From Gordius sp. MW1 (taxonomy: Eukaryota > Nematomorpha > Gordioida > Gordea > Gordiidae): a DNA stretch of 64,000 nucleotides. Below, piece by piece: positions 54,800 through 64,000 of the stretch. Numbering within the stretch: the stretch's first letter is position 1; the number at the start of each line of letters is the position of its first letter. The stretch spans positions 22,291,901 through 22,355,900 of the forward strand of contig OZ038527.1 of assembly GCA_964036665.1 (NCBI GenBank), in the 5' to 3' direction. Made by a program: the position numbers and the translations under genes. The notes beneath the pieces are model-generated. The model saw nothing but the letters and a program-made list of their open reading frames with translations. It made no database searches and was not told where the DNA came from.

Positions 54800-55140
54800 C
54801 GAGCGATGACTTCTATTTTTAATAATTTAGATGACGTATTTTTCTATTTAGATGACATTTTTAGTAACGGGTTCAACGCAAGCCGAGCATGACTTACGAT
54901 TAATAAATGTTTTATCTTTAATTAAAAGTAAAAATTTACGTGTATCTGCGAATAAATGCATTTTTTGCGTAACCGAACTTATTTAGGACATATAATTACC
55001 GATGGCTGGGCAAAACCTAATTTGATTAAAATTGAAGCAATTAAAAATATTCAGAGGTCTAATAATAAAAAGGAGTTATCCTCGTTTTTATGGCTTGAAT
55101 TATTGTAGCAGATTTATTGATAACTACACGAAGTATTCTG
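54800..55140 (+). pseudogene. Gypsy-type pol relic (RT)
   Basis: Frames with breaks read FFYLDDIFSNGF (the catalytic YxDD segment), later AIKNIQRSNNKKELSSF-like residues and GLNYCSRFIDNYTKY, the order found in Ty3/Gypsy RT. Several stops. LTRs not found. It may be the same old insertion as 50400-50600. Confidence 0.65.
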
Positions 55141-56720
55141 GCCCCCTATATGGGGTCGCACTAGCGTTGTCTATAATGAGCTGTGTTATTTTGAAAATTA
55201 TTAAACAATCTAAAATTGCGCCTGAAATGCCCCAATTTATTGCAATTAAAGCAACGTGGGACCGAGGTCTTAACCCTGTAAATTTGTTCTCGCGATGCAT
55301 TCTAATTAACATTATGATTACAATTATTATCAGTATACTAAAAACATCTTCTCACTTATAACAAAATTAATAAATTAAACCAAGTTTTTGGTACAAACAT
55401 GATAATAAAAATAAGATAAGTGATCGATCAAAAATAAAGGAATTAAATTTATAGCGTTAACACCAACAATTTAATTAAAGTCCATCTAAAGGAGGTACTA
55501 TATAAACTAATTATAAAAATTAATATTAAGATAATCTTAACAAGTAAAGATTTTTCCATTATTACTAAAATAAAAAAATTAAGAAACTTACGTGGTCCTT
55601 TTTCTTTTCTTTTGTACGAAAAATCGAACGTTTAGTGCCTCGAGTCCTGTGTATCTGGATTGAAGGTAGAGATCTTTAAAGGAAATTCGGTCTTGGCCTC
55701 TAGTCGTGGGTATAGATTTTCAGCCTCGAGCTACCAATATAGAGTTCGGAGTACCAAATTTAATCCTGGTTTATTGACAAATAAATAAATATGAACAATG
55801 GGCGTATCCGAATTTAAATCTAATTAAATAAATATCGATAGGATAATGATATTCTGAATATAAATGTAGATGTTCGACGATGGGCGAAGGGAAATATCCG
55901 TGCAACAAATAGGCTGGAACGGGTGACGTCTAAGGGTTAAAGCACGTATTGGGTTAGGGGAACGTTTGGTTCTTCGCTTATACTGCCGCTGGACCAACGT
56001 GTTCTAAAGATGAAAATAAACATATCCTCTTCGCAGGACTAACGCGTTCTAGGTAGAAGAATAAATATATGATCATATCATGGTCAAATTCCCACTATTT
56101 AAACCCTGTCGATGCGCTTCTCAATTTACATGAGAGATACTTACGATTACGACAGGTCGATATACTGCACATCTCCACTAATATGAGGCATGCCTTTTAC
56201 ATATTCGTCTGCTTCTAATGTGCCCATTTATTCACACAACCAATTAAATTACATTTTGTTCACATCAACCATTACTTTAAACGTAATTCCCACCATTAGT
56301 TGGTAAGATACAACCCGCCGTCCTTCCTAGCTCATTTGCGTAAGCTCATCTGCGTAGGTTCGTCTACGTAAACTTTAAATGTGTGCAAACAAAATTAAAT
56401 TTAACCACTTAACCAATTTATATACACAACTACAACAGTATGACTATATATTCATGTAGTTTAAATTAATATTGAACTACACCTCCCACTATTCAAATAC
56501 AATTTAAAAATATTAATTGCCATGCATTTTTTTTGATATATATTAACTTTCGTCAGTCAAATTAATTGGCGTCTAAATCAAAACAATCAGATTTAATTTT
56601 TTAAATAAACAAAATGAATTCAATTAACTGAGTTAATTATACCTTTCGATATTATTTAAAACTACATACATTAATTTAAAAGATATGTTATGTGCATTTT
56701 TCAATGTATGATTCTTAACC
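55141..56720. other. No gene recognised; possible old LTR or non-coding sequence
   Basis: 55590-56370 is less AT-rich than its surroundings and could be an LTR of the pol relic, but I find no second copy. CGTAGGTTCGTCTACGTAAA-like short repeats at 56338-56370. Confidence 0.3.
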
Positions 56721-56723
56721 TTT

Positions 56724-56814
56724 CACCAGACACTTTAAACCCGACCCGACCCGCAAGTTAAAATTTTGAACCCGACCCGACATCGGGTCTCGGGTCACCC
56801 GTGCTGGTCTCTAC
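56724..56814. mobile_element. Tiny hAT-like remnant
   Basis: ACCAGACACTTTAAACCCG at the left and GTGCTGGTCTCTAC at the right with CCCGACCCGAC repeats between. No target duplication seen. Confidence 0.5.
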
Positions 56815-57061
56815 TATGTAATTTCATGAATACGTATATTTTTTATAATCCATTATTAGATAAAATGCAAAAAACTCATCGAGAAATTGGGTTTTTTGAG
56901 AGACATTTTAATGCGTAAAATATCCTATTACAATGTATTAATTTCCTATAAATCGAAAAGACATATCCATTATTTATACCCGTTTTGCTAATAATAAGCG
57001 CCAAGAGAAGGTATTCATTTTAAGACCTAAATAATCATATCATCATATATATTGATACAAA

Positions 57062-57227
57062 CATGTGCGTAGCCGGTAGGGGGGCAGGGAGGGGCGGCTG
57101 CCACCCTCTAAATCCAAAAACTTTGTTGCAATTTATTAAAAATATGCCTAAAATTTCAAAAATCTTTATTTTGTCCCTCCCTAAATCATTATTTCCCCCT
57201 CTAATTCCAATGCTGGCTACGCCCATG
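57062..57227 (+). mobile_element. MITE, CATGGGCGTAGCC family, copy 15
   Basis: CATGTGCGTAGCC to GGCTACGCCCATG; flanks GATACAAA and GATACAAT agree at 7 of 8. Confidence 0.87.
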
Positions 57228-57547
57228 GATACAATTAATAAAATTTAAAAAATACGTGTAAAAATTAATTGACATCTCTATTTTAAATTATTTGTTTATC
57301 AAAGCTTATAAAACTGTAAAATTTAGCTTTCAGATTAGTCAAAAGTTGAAGCTTATAGCACGGAACCATATATCTCATAAACAACGTTTTACAATCAATA
57401 TACAGTTTTATTACACACATTACAAGAATTTTAATGTGAAATATTATTAGTAAATAGAATAATGGATTTACAATATTATTTATCATAAACTAGCCACACA
57501 TGCTTGTGACAAATTGCAAATTTTTGTGACATTTTTAAATACATATA

Positions 57548-57704
57548 CATAAGCGTAGTCAGGGGGAGGCAGGGAGGAGCGGCTGCCCCTCTAAACTAAT
57601 AATTCTTTAAAATTCAATATAATTAATTATAGCTAAATTTAGGAAAACTACCCTCCCTAAATCAGTATTGCCTCCCTCTAATTTTAATCCTGCCTACGCC
57701 CATG
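57548..57704 (+). mobile_element. MITE, CATGGGCGTAGCC family, copy 16
   Basis: CATAAGCGTAGTCAGGGGG to GCCTACGCCCATG with the standard core. It ends 56 bp before the protease exon. Confidence 0.85.
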
Positions 57705-57760
57705 TACAAATTTATTATATTATAGTTCTTAAAAAAGAAAGTTTATTATTAATTATATAG

Positions 57761-57916
57761 GGTGACTCTGGTGGACCACTTTATTGTCACGTAGGCGATA
57801 CTCAAAAGGTTTGGGGTCTCGAGTCATGGGGAACCATATGTCTCGAAGTCTATAAACCTGGTGTTTACGTAAATTTGGCAAGATATATAGAATGGATACG
57901 CCAAAACTCAAAATAA
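57761..57916 (+). CDS. Last exon of an S1 (chymotrypsin-fold) serine protease
   Basis: After an acceptor (AATTATATAG) the frame opens with [13 protein letters not shown], the catalytic-serine motif of S1 proteases, followed by [20 protein letters not shown] and [15 protein letters not shown], then TAA (57914-57916). This matches the C-terminal 52 residues of the fold: the SWG substrate-binding strand, PGVY and the final helix. The His and Asp exons are not recognisable upstream, so the gene either has very large introns reaching beyond what I can spot or this is an orphan exon. AATAAA at 57938 would serve as its polyadenylation signal. It is a phase-0 exon, as is common at this position in the family. 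Confidence 0.85.
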   Translation, partial: GDSGGPLYCHVGDTQKVWGLESWGTICLEVYKPGVYVNLARYIEWIRQNSK

Positions 57917-59119
57917 TTTTCTCAAGGAAATATTTCAATAAATGTAGTGGATCTTTTCCATAAGCATCTTGCCAAATCTTATTTGAGTTTGACCGCTAGG
58001 ATACTTTTAATTTCCCCATATCTTAGTGAATGTCATGTACATGAATTTCATTTAATTCTACTACCCCCTCCCCTCCTTGCTCCGACCAACTTCAATTCAT
58101 TTCCGGTGGATTTTTGCCCTAAACTTAAATAGAAATTATGCAATTCCACTCATATGGCTAAACTAATATTTATAGACATATATTTTTTTATGATGCTCGT
58201 AGAATGATACTACTTTAAGCATTTTGAAAAATTATATTATAATAAAGAAGAAATAATGGGGTAGAAAGAATCATTATAAATGAGAAGGATTTTTGTTAAT
58301 GAAATATATTTGACTAAAAATAGTTTACGGCGCTACATACATGTAAAATAGAAATATACGTATACATTAATTTCATAAATAAATCAATAACTTATATAAA
58401 TAAAACTAACCTGTCTTAACTTACATGAGTAATCAATAATTGATTTATAAATATGTTTTTAAGTTGTAGAGTTGAAAATATAACTATTTGGATTTTAAAT
58501 CGAATGTAGCTTATTACTTAATGCACTTGCACATAGGACCTTCTCTTATTTTACTTAATGTGGAGAATTCCAAGCGGGTTGGAGCCTATCCCAGGTATAA
58601 GTAAGGCCCGGCTATGGTCTGCAAAAATATTTAAATTTAATTAAAAATAAAAGTAACCCTAATTGTCAAATAAATTTAACTCTGCATAAGGTTCTCAAAT
58701 TATATTTGGTACATATGATTTATTTGTCCGCGTTACAAGTGCCACTAGTGGAAAAATTTAAACAGGGGGTTGTTGTTTGTTGAAAGAAATAAGAACTCGT
58801 TAGTTAACGATAAATTGCTAATTTTTTAATACTAACAAAATTAATTTGTCAATAACTTTTTATTTTAACGGGCCCGTTCTTGAAAATTTTTTTGTACAGG
58901 TGGGCCGATAAAGTCGAAATGATCCGTTGCAGGTTTCTAATTTAGGCTATATTAGTAACATTATTCACACTTTGAAATGTTGCCCTAAGAAAATATGTGG
59001 CAGTGGCAGGCAATAGATAAGAACTTACTATTGACAAACATTTGTCAATTATTATAATATATTTTTATCCGAATTGAATTAGTAATTTCTTTAATGCTAA
59101 ATTCAAATATACCTTTGGA
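57917..59119. other. Protease 3' side and spacer
   Basis: 3' UTR with AATAAA at 57938. A hAT-like remnant (GGTCTGCAAAAA...TTGCAGGTTTCT) is possible at 58616-58938. No other gene seen. Confidence 0.45.
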
Positions 59120-59286
59120 CATGGGCATAGTAAAGGGGGGGGGGCAGGAAGGGGCGGCTGCCCCCTCTAAATTCAAAAAGTTGGTGAAAATGATAAAAAT
59201 TATGGCTAATATTATAAAAAATAACATTTTGCCCCTCCCTAAATTATTATTGCCCCCCTCTAGTCCCAATGCTGGCTACGCCCATG
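59120..59286 (+). mobile_element. MITE, CATGGGCGTAGCC family, copy 17
   Basis: CATGGGCATAGTAAAGGGG to GGCTACGCCCATG; flanks CCTTTGGA and CTTATGGA agree at 6 of 8. Confidence 0.85.
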
Positions 59287-59396
59287 CTTATGGAGGTATT
59301 TAAAATAAATACCGCTTTACGGGTTTATAGGGTAGTTGTGCACTCTTCCTTGTACTATCGGAAGTTGCATTTATACAATATTGTTTGTTGACAAAA

Positions 59397-60176
59397 TTAC
59401 ACTGGTCAACAAATTATGGACTTGTCAAATACCCGTCAAACTGTTCGCAGATTCTGGTAGAGTTTTTTCGGTAAACACAAATATGTCTTTAATTTTTTCC
59501 CTATACGTCAAGTTTTTTAGATATTCGCTGTCAAAGTTGCCCAAAACGCGGTTTTAGCGTTTTTCAAACGTCAATAACTTGCAAATTAGTCGGTAAAAAT
59601 TTTGCTTAATGGATTTAATTCGTAGATATATGGGAGAGAAATGTATTCACAATTTTTTTTATCCTAGCACTTTTACTTTTTAAATTATATACAAAATTAA
59701 CTATCCCTATCTTTTACATTGACAAATTACACCAGACTTGAGGGCGCCCTTCCTTCTCTTTAACACTAGGAATTGTGGTTGTTTATCTACTCTACTACTT
59801 CTATTACCAAAACAACAACACACACTTAATTCCTAGTGTCGAAGAGAAGGGAGGGCGCCCTCAAGTCTGGTAAAATTTGTCGATGTAAAAGATAGGGATA
59901 ATTAATTTTGTATATAATTTAAAAAGTAAAAGTGCTAGAATAAAAAAAATTGTAAATACATTCCTCTCCCCTATATCTACGTATTAAATCTATTAAATAA
60001 AATACCGACTAATTGGCAAGTTATTGACGTTTGAAAAACGCTAAAATCGCGTTTTTGGCAACTTTGACAGCGAATATTTAAAAAACTTGACGTATAGGGA
60101 AAAAACTAAAAATATATTTGTGTTTACCGTGAAAAACTCTGCCAGAATCTGCAAACGCTTGATTTTTACCGTGTAA
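59397..60176. mobile_element. Long fold-back element, copy 2 (complete hairpin)
   Basis: Outer ends TTACAC and GTGTAA. The left arm (59397-59774) and right arm (59828-60176) are inverted copies, for example GAGGGCGCCCTTCC against GGGAGGGCGCCCTC and ACACTAGGAATT against AATTCCTAGTGT. The loop is about 53 nt. TA at both ends suggests a Tc1/mariner-type target site. It ends 169 bp before the start codon of the next gene. Confidence 0.9.
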
Positions 60177-60345
60177 TTGGGAAGAAGTTAGTTTCTATAT
60201 AGATAAATTGGAGCTTATTGAAGGCAACTGATTGTTTATTTCAAAAAGATTATAGCACGTGAATGTTAATTGTTAAAGTTACTTATCATTATTTATAATC
60301 AAAGTCAACAAATAAAAGTTTTTTAATAAACAAAATATAAATCAA

Positions 60346-60876
60346 ATGGTCGCGACTCAAAGAACATTCGGCAAAGCACCAATTTTTATGGGAAGTAGCG
60401 GAAATATAAAAGTTGTAGCCGAAAAAGAGGCATCCCCCGCCCAATTTTCGTCGGTGAGCAAATTTTTGGGCAATTTTAGAGGGCTAGCCACAGGGCAAAT
60501 GGGTGGAAGCAACTCACTATGTGACAACATGTACCCGTTATTGCTACTTATACTAGCACTAATTATATTGTTTTATTTAATGATCGTATTCCTGAAACTT
60601 TGTTATTACTTGAAACGGGCCAAAAATAGAAGAACAGCTTTTGGAGGAGCTAAAGATATGGGTGCTAGAGGGGGGCGAAAGAGAAGAGTTCGTAAACGAG
60701 CTCCAACTGCTTTTACCAGTTCCATGAGTTCCCTAACTCCCCTACCAAGCAATTCGACTTTTCAAAATCAAGGAGTTTTAGAACCACTTATCGCCCCGCC
60801 AAAGAAGTCGGATGATGATGTTTCGGATAAAAATTTAGAAAGTGTGGTGGGAAGCAAATCGGATAAGTCAATGTAG
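60346..60876 (+). CDS. Small single-pass membrane protein, unknown family
   Basis: An uninterrupted 176-residue frame starting at ATG 60346. Residues 1-60 are polar with one Cys at 59. Residues 62-88 form one strongly hydrophobic helix (MYPLLLLILALIILFYLMIV then FLKLCYYL). A dense basic stretch follows (KRAKNRR at 90-96 and RKRRVRKRAP at 111-120), so the C-terminus should be in the cytoplasm. The tail is Ser/Pro-rich and ends with an acidic-basic mix. I do not recognise the family. Codon composition is more balanced than the flanks and an AATAAA lies at 61055, which supports a real intronless gene. No introns are needed. A lineage-specific protein or a fast-evolving one are both possible. Confidence 0.65.
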   Translation: MVATQRTFGKAPIFMGSSGNIKVVAEKEASPAQFSSVSKFLGNFRGLATGQMGGSNSLCDNMYPLLLLILALIILFYLMIVFLKLCYYLKRAKNRRTAFGGAKDMGARGGRKRRVRKRAPTAFTSSMSSLTPLPSNSTFQNQGVLEPLIAPPKKSDDDVSDKNLESVVGSKSDKSM

Positions 60877-61481
60877 AATTGAATTTTATAACGCTTCTCA
60901 AAAAATCACATCTAAAAAGTTTTACTTTGACTATCGCTCTAATTGTTATACAGATTATGTATGTAACAAGAACTCATGCAAGCGCTTTGAGTGTATGCAA
61001 GCTTATAAATTTTTCTTAAAACTAGTTTGACAACCCATCTTGGCAGAGTATAAATAAAAGAGGTAAACGGGCTTAAAACCGTGACGTTAAAAATCCTTTA
61101 AAACTAAAATTTTTATGGTAGTTTAAAACGCAGATATAATTTAGTTTTACATATAAAGGTAAAAATTTCCTACTACTTTAACTTAAATTAATCTTTTCTA
61201 TATTTTTTGGCTACTTTGGCCCAAATAAAATGTATTAGGAACCATCGAATATTAAAGCATCACGTCAAAAATGCTTGGATTATGTAATGTTTCATTTAGA
61301 GAAAAATTGCATTTTGCAAGAAAACCTATCGACAATTAATTCATCTACGCTATCTAATGTTTATTCAGATAAGAACGTTCACAAACATTGAATCTTAAAT
61401 AGTGATCACTTGTTTATAAAATTAATGTGCTAGTTCAATAATGGCTCTAAATGATGAATTTATCCTTTCATACAAATGACG
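60877..61481. other. 3' UTR and spacer
   Basis: Likely polyadenylation signal AATAAA at 61055. Nothing else recognised. Confidence 0.45.
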
Positions 61482-61483
61482 TA

Positions 61484-63094
61484 GGGGAGACCGGGGCTAT
61501 CTCGACCATAAAATTTCAAAGAGGCCTGAACAAAAATTGTCAACCGATTTTCATAAACTTTTTTTAGAAAAATGTTCTTGTCCATAGTGTTTATCAAAGG
61601 GGAAAAAAATTATAGCAACACAGTTGATAGATTTTTCGTAATAAGGGTTCAAAAAAAAGACAACTCGTATAAATTCTAAAAATGACCGGGGTTAAGGCGT
61701 CCTTCAAAAGGGGCTATCGCGTCCTCTCTTATATTAAGGCCTAAAACTATAAAATATTTATTTGCATATGCTTAAATTGCCAAAATAATATATAATGTAT
61801 ATAGTCTTTTGCAACTTATAAAATTTAATATTATTATTTAAATGTGTTTTATCTATGATTTATATGTTAAAATTATGATATAGACTAAGTGCATGGCATA
61901 AATTGCGAAAACATAAGTTTATACAGCCTTTATAAAGTTTCAAATAAGAATTTTATTATAGGATATTTGTGTAATTTATGTTAAAATTAATGACTTAAGT
62001 GAATTTGCTTAAATTTTAAAAATACTAAAAAGTTTATAACCTATTAATATAAAGCTTTATAAAATGATTTAAGAGAAGTGCCTTTCCTAAGATTTTTGTT
62101 TTAGAATCAATGATTTAAATGCTTTATTGATACCAAAATGTCATATAAATTTGACAATTATCAAAAATGCAATTAAGATATACAATTATCGCAAATAAAG
62201 AAAATATCATGATTGCAACATGAGCCATGAATTTTCTAGTATTCTTTTCTTAGCATTTGGCCACCTTTTCTTTGCCTTGGCTATTATGTGAGTATTGTTG
62301 ATATTTGCTGTCTAATGGAGTCTTTCTAGCCAAAATAGGATGGGATAAAGTAATAATTCTCTTGATTATTGGAAGTTTGAGATACCTTAAGATTAAATGA
62401 TTCACTTGCATTGGACGAATATTGGGTTTACACTTTCTTCATTATAATTTTGTAGGTTAAATGACCAAATACCACATGATGTTAATCATTTAAAGATAAA
62501 CATATTAACTAGTGGTAATTACCTGTTTCATCCATGTTATATATATCACAGAATTAGTATTATTGGTAGTTAATAGAGCTGAATAATTCTTAAAAAGGCA
62601 TCAACACTTAGCATATTGAACCTTGTGGCCTTTGAAATTCTAGGTTTGTTTTTCGGTGGTAATTACGCACAAAAATTAATAATGAATGAGTGAAAAGGAA
62701 TCTATAGCCCCGGCCGCGATAGCCCCAGCATGGTCATTGCACTTTAAGTTGTGCTTATATATTATTAAACTCATCAAAGGTATAAATTTACACATAAATA
62801 TAATAAAAGAGTCAATACTTATTTATTTAGTATATGTTTAAAGTTAGTAAAACAAGTAATTTTTGAATAATTGACAAAATTCGAAAATTTAAAAAAGGAC
62901 GTTTTAGCCCCGAAAAATCGTATTTTCTGCATAATTTTTTTGTAGCATAAGTTAACACAAATATTTTTTGTGCTCAAAATGTGAGATAATAAAGTACATT
63001 TTAGATTAAAATTTGAGGTCAAAATAAGCATAAATGACAAAATTAATTGAGAGGACGTGTATAGCCCCGGTATGGGAATAGCCCCGGTCTCCCC
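61484..63094. mobile_element. Tc1/mariner or pogo-type element, 1.6 kb, non-autonomous
   Basis: Perfect inverted ends GGGGAGACCGGGGCTA and TAGCCCCGGTCTCCCC-type, flanked by TA on both sides (61482-61483 and 63095-63096). Further copies of TAGCCCCGG occur near the right end (62705, 63062) and GGGGCTATCGCGTCC near 61710. I see no transposase. Confidence 0.82.
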
Positions 63095-63096
63095 TA

Positions 63097-64000
63097 ATTA
63101 GATTGCTTAATTAGTATCCTTGTTAAAATTTCACATTAAATTTAGCGAGATATTTGATATTAGTTTGTACAACAAGTGTAATGTGAAATTTCAAGTTAAT
63201 TACAAAATTAAATATGGTATTTAGCAGTTATATTTAATTAAAAACAATTATAATGTTCTTATTCCTAACAATAATAACATATTTCAACAATAATCTGATG
63301 TACGAGCGCCGATATTTAAATAAGTATATTCTAATTATTGCCATCAAGTGGCGATTTTAATTAGAGACTAATTTGACTAAATATATCCCTATCACTTTTT
63401 TAGGATTTGCCTTGAAAATCTTCCTGGCCGTCTTTCATCTCACATATAATATAAAAAATTAAACCTATATCAAGGCTGTTCATTTAATATATAACATTTT
63501 CAAAAAATTATACGTTATATGAGTCACATGCTTATAAAGATAGGCAAATATGTCCTTAATTAAAATCACTCCTAGATGGCAGTAATTCTAGTATACATAT
63601 TTTTTATAATGCGGCTAGTGTACATCCTCGAGTTATTATCTTGTTGCAATCTAAACAAATCTCAACAATTATTAATTAATTTAAAAATATAATAACCTAG
63701 GTCTATATTAAAAATCAGCCCACAATCGGACCAATATTTTTTATACAGAATTTTAGGCTGAATGATATCTTTATAACTTTCCCCAAATGGTCCAGATTTA
63801 TTAGATAAACGAGTTTAAAGGTGCGAAAAATGTGCTTTAAAATTTTTTAATACCTTAAATTTAAGCTAGTTTTGATTTATTTTCATCAAGTTATATATGA
63901 CCCTAGACCATTGATTAATCTAAAGGGCTATAATTCTTTTTTGAGTTTATTTGTGTTCGCGAACCCTATCTCCTTAGAAAAATTCTTCCCACTATGCCCT
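63097..64000. other. AT-rich right end, nothing recognised
   Basis: No supported gene or repeat. A short GC-richer patch at 63405-63440 follows TTTTTTAG but has stops in every frame. Confidence 0.4.

Noticed and set aside
1..64000. CRISPR arrays, bacterial operons or defence systems
   Set aside because: Spliced genes and eukaryotic transposons throughout; no evenly spaced short repeats with unique spacers.

Overview
The window is AT-rich, intron-containing nuclear DNA from an invertebrate animal. The evidence is split genes with GT/AG introns, animal gene families (CTR/SLC31 copper transporters, METTL18, SAP30BP/HCNGP, a chymotrypsin-fold protease exon) and a dense mixed load of DNA transposons and retrotransposons. 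The copper-transporter core looks arthropod-like to me, but that is an impression and not a proof. Most of the 64 kb is transposon-derived.

Layout. 528-6834 is a Mutator-like (MULE) DNA transposon with a 10-bp target duplication; it holds a broken SWIM-finger gene, a tandem repeat and a nested, broken Ty3/Gypsy LTR element (1389-5822). It ends 78 bp before the start codon of a four-exon copper transporter (CTR-A, 6913-14685), whose 6.4-kb second intron carries at least five small transposons. An intronless METTL18 histidine methyltransferase follows (17410-18189). Its stop codon overlaps the start codon of a second, shorter copper transporter (CTR-B, 18186-23799) with the same intron phases as CTR-A. 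24749-34956 is a head-to-tail dimer of an almost identical LINE with intact 969-residue ORFs, enclosed by one 15-bp target duplication.

39956-44432 encodes a SAP30BP/HCNGP splicing/transcription cofactor; two AT-rich exons upstream (38095-38594) may be its 5' end or a separate gene. 44433-57750 is mainly repeats: hAT elements, MITEs, a satellite of about 107 bp, tRNA-like relics and Gypsy pol relics. A lone last exon of an S1 serine protease lies at 57761-57916, and a single-exon gene for a small membrane protein of unknown function at 60346-60876. Two long fold-back elements (38842-39466 and 59397-60176) and a pogo/Tc1-like element with TA target sites (61484-63094) complete the map.

A MITE family with termini CATGGGCGTAGCC / GGCTACGCCCATG occurs 17 times; several copies keep 8-bp target duplications, which indicates mobilisation by a hAT transposase. 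CTR-A and CTR-B would both move copper across membranes; METTL18 modifies ribosomal protein uL3 and has no known functional tie to copper, so its tight overlap with CTR-B is more likely a transcriptional arrangement (nested gene, or operon-like unit) than a shared pathway.
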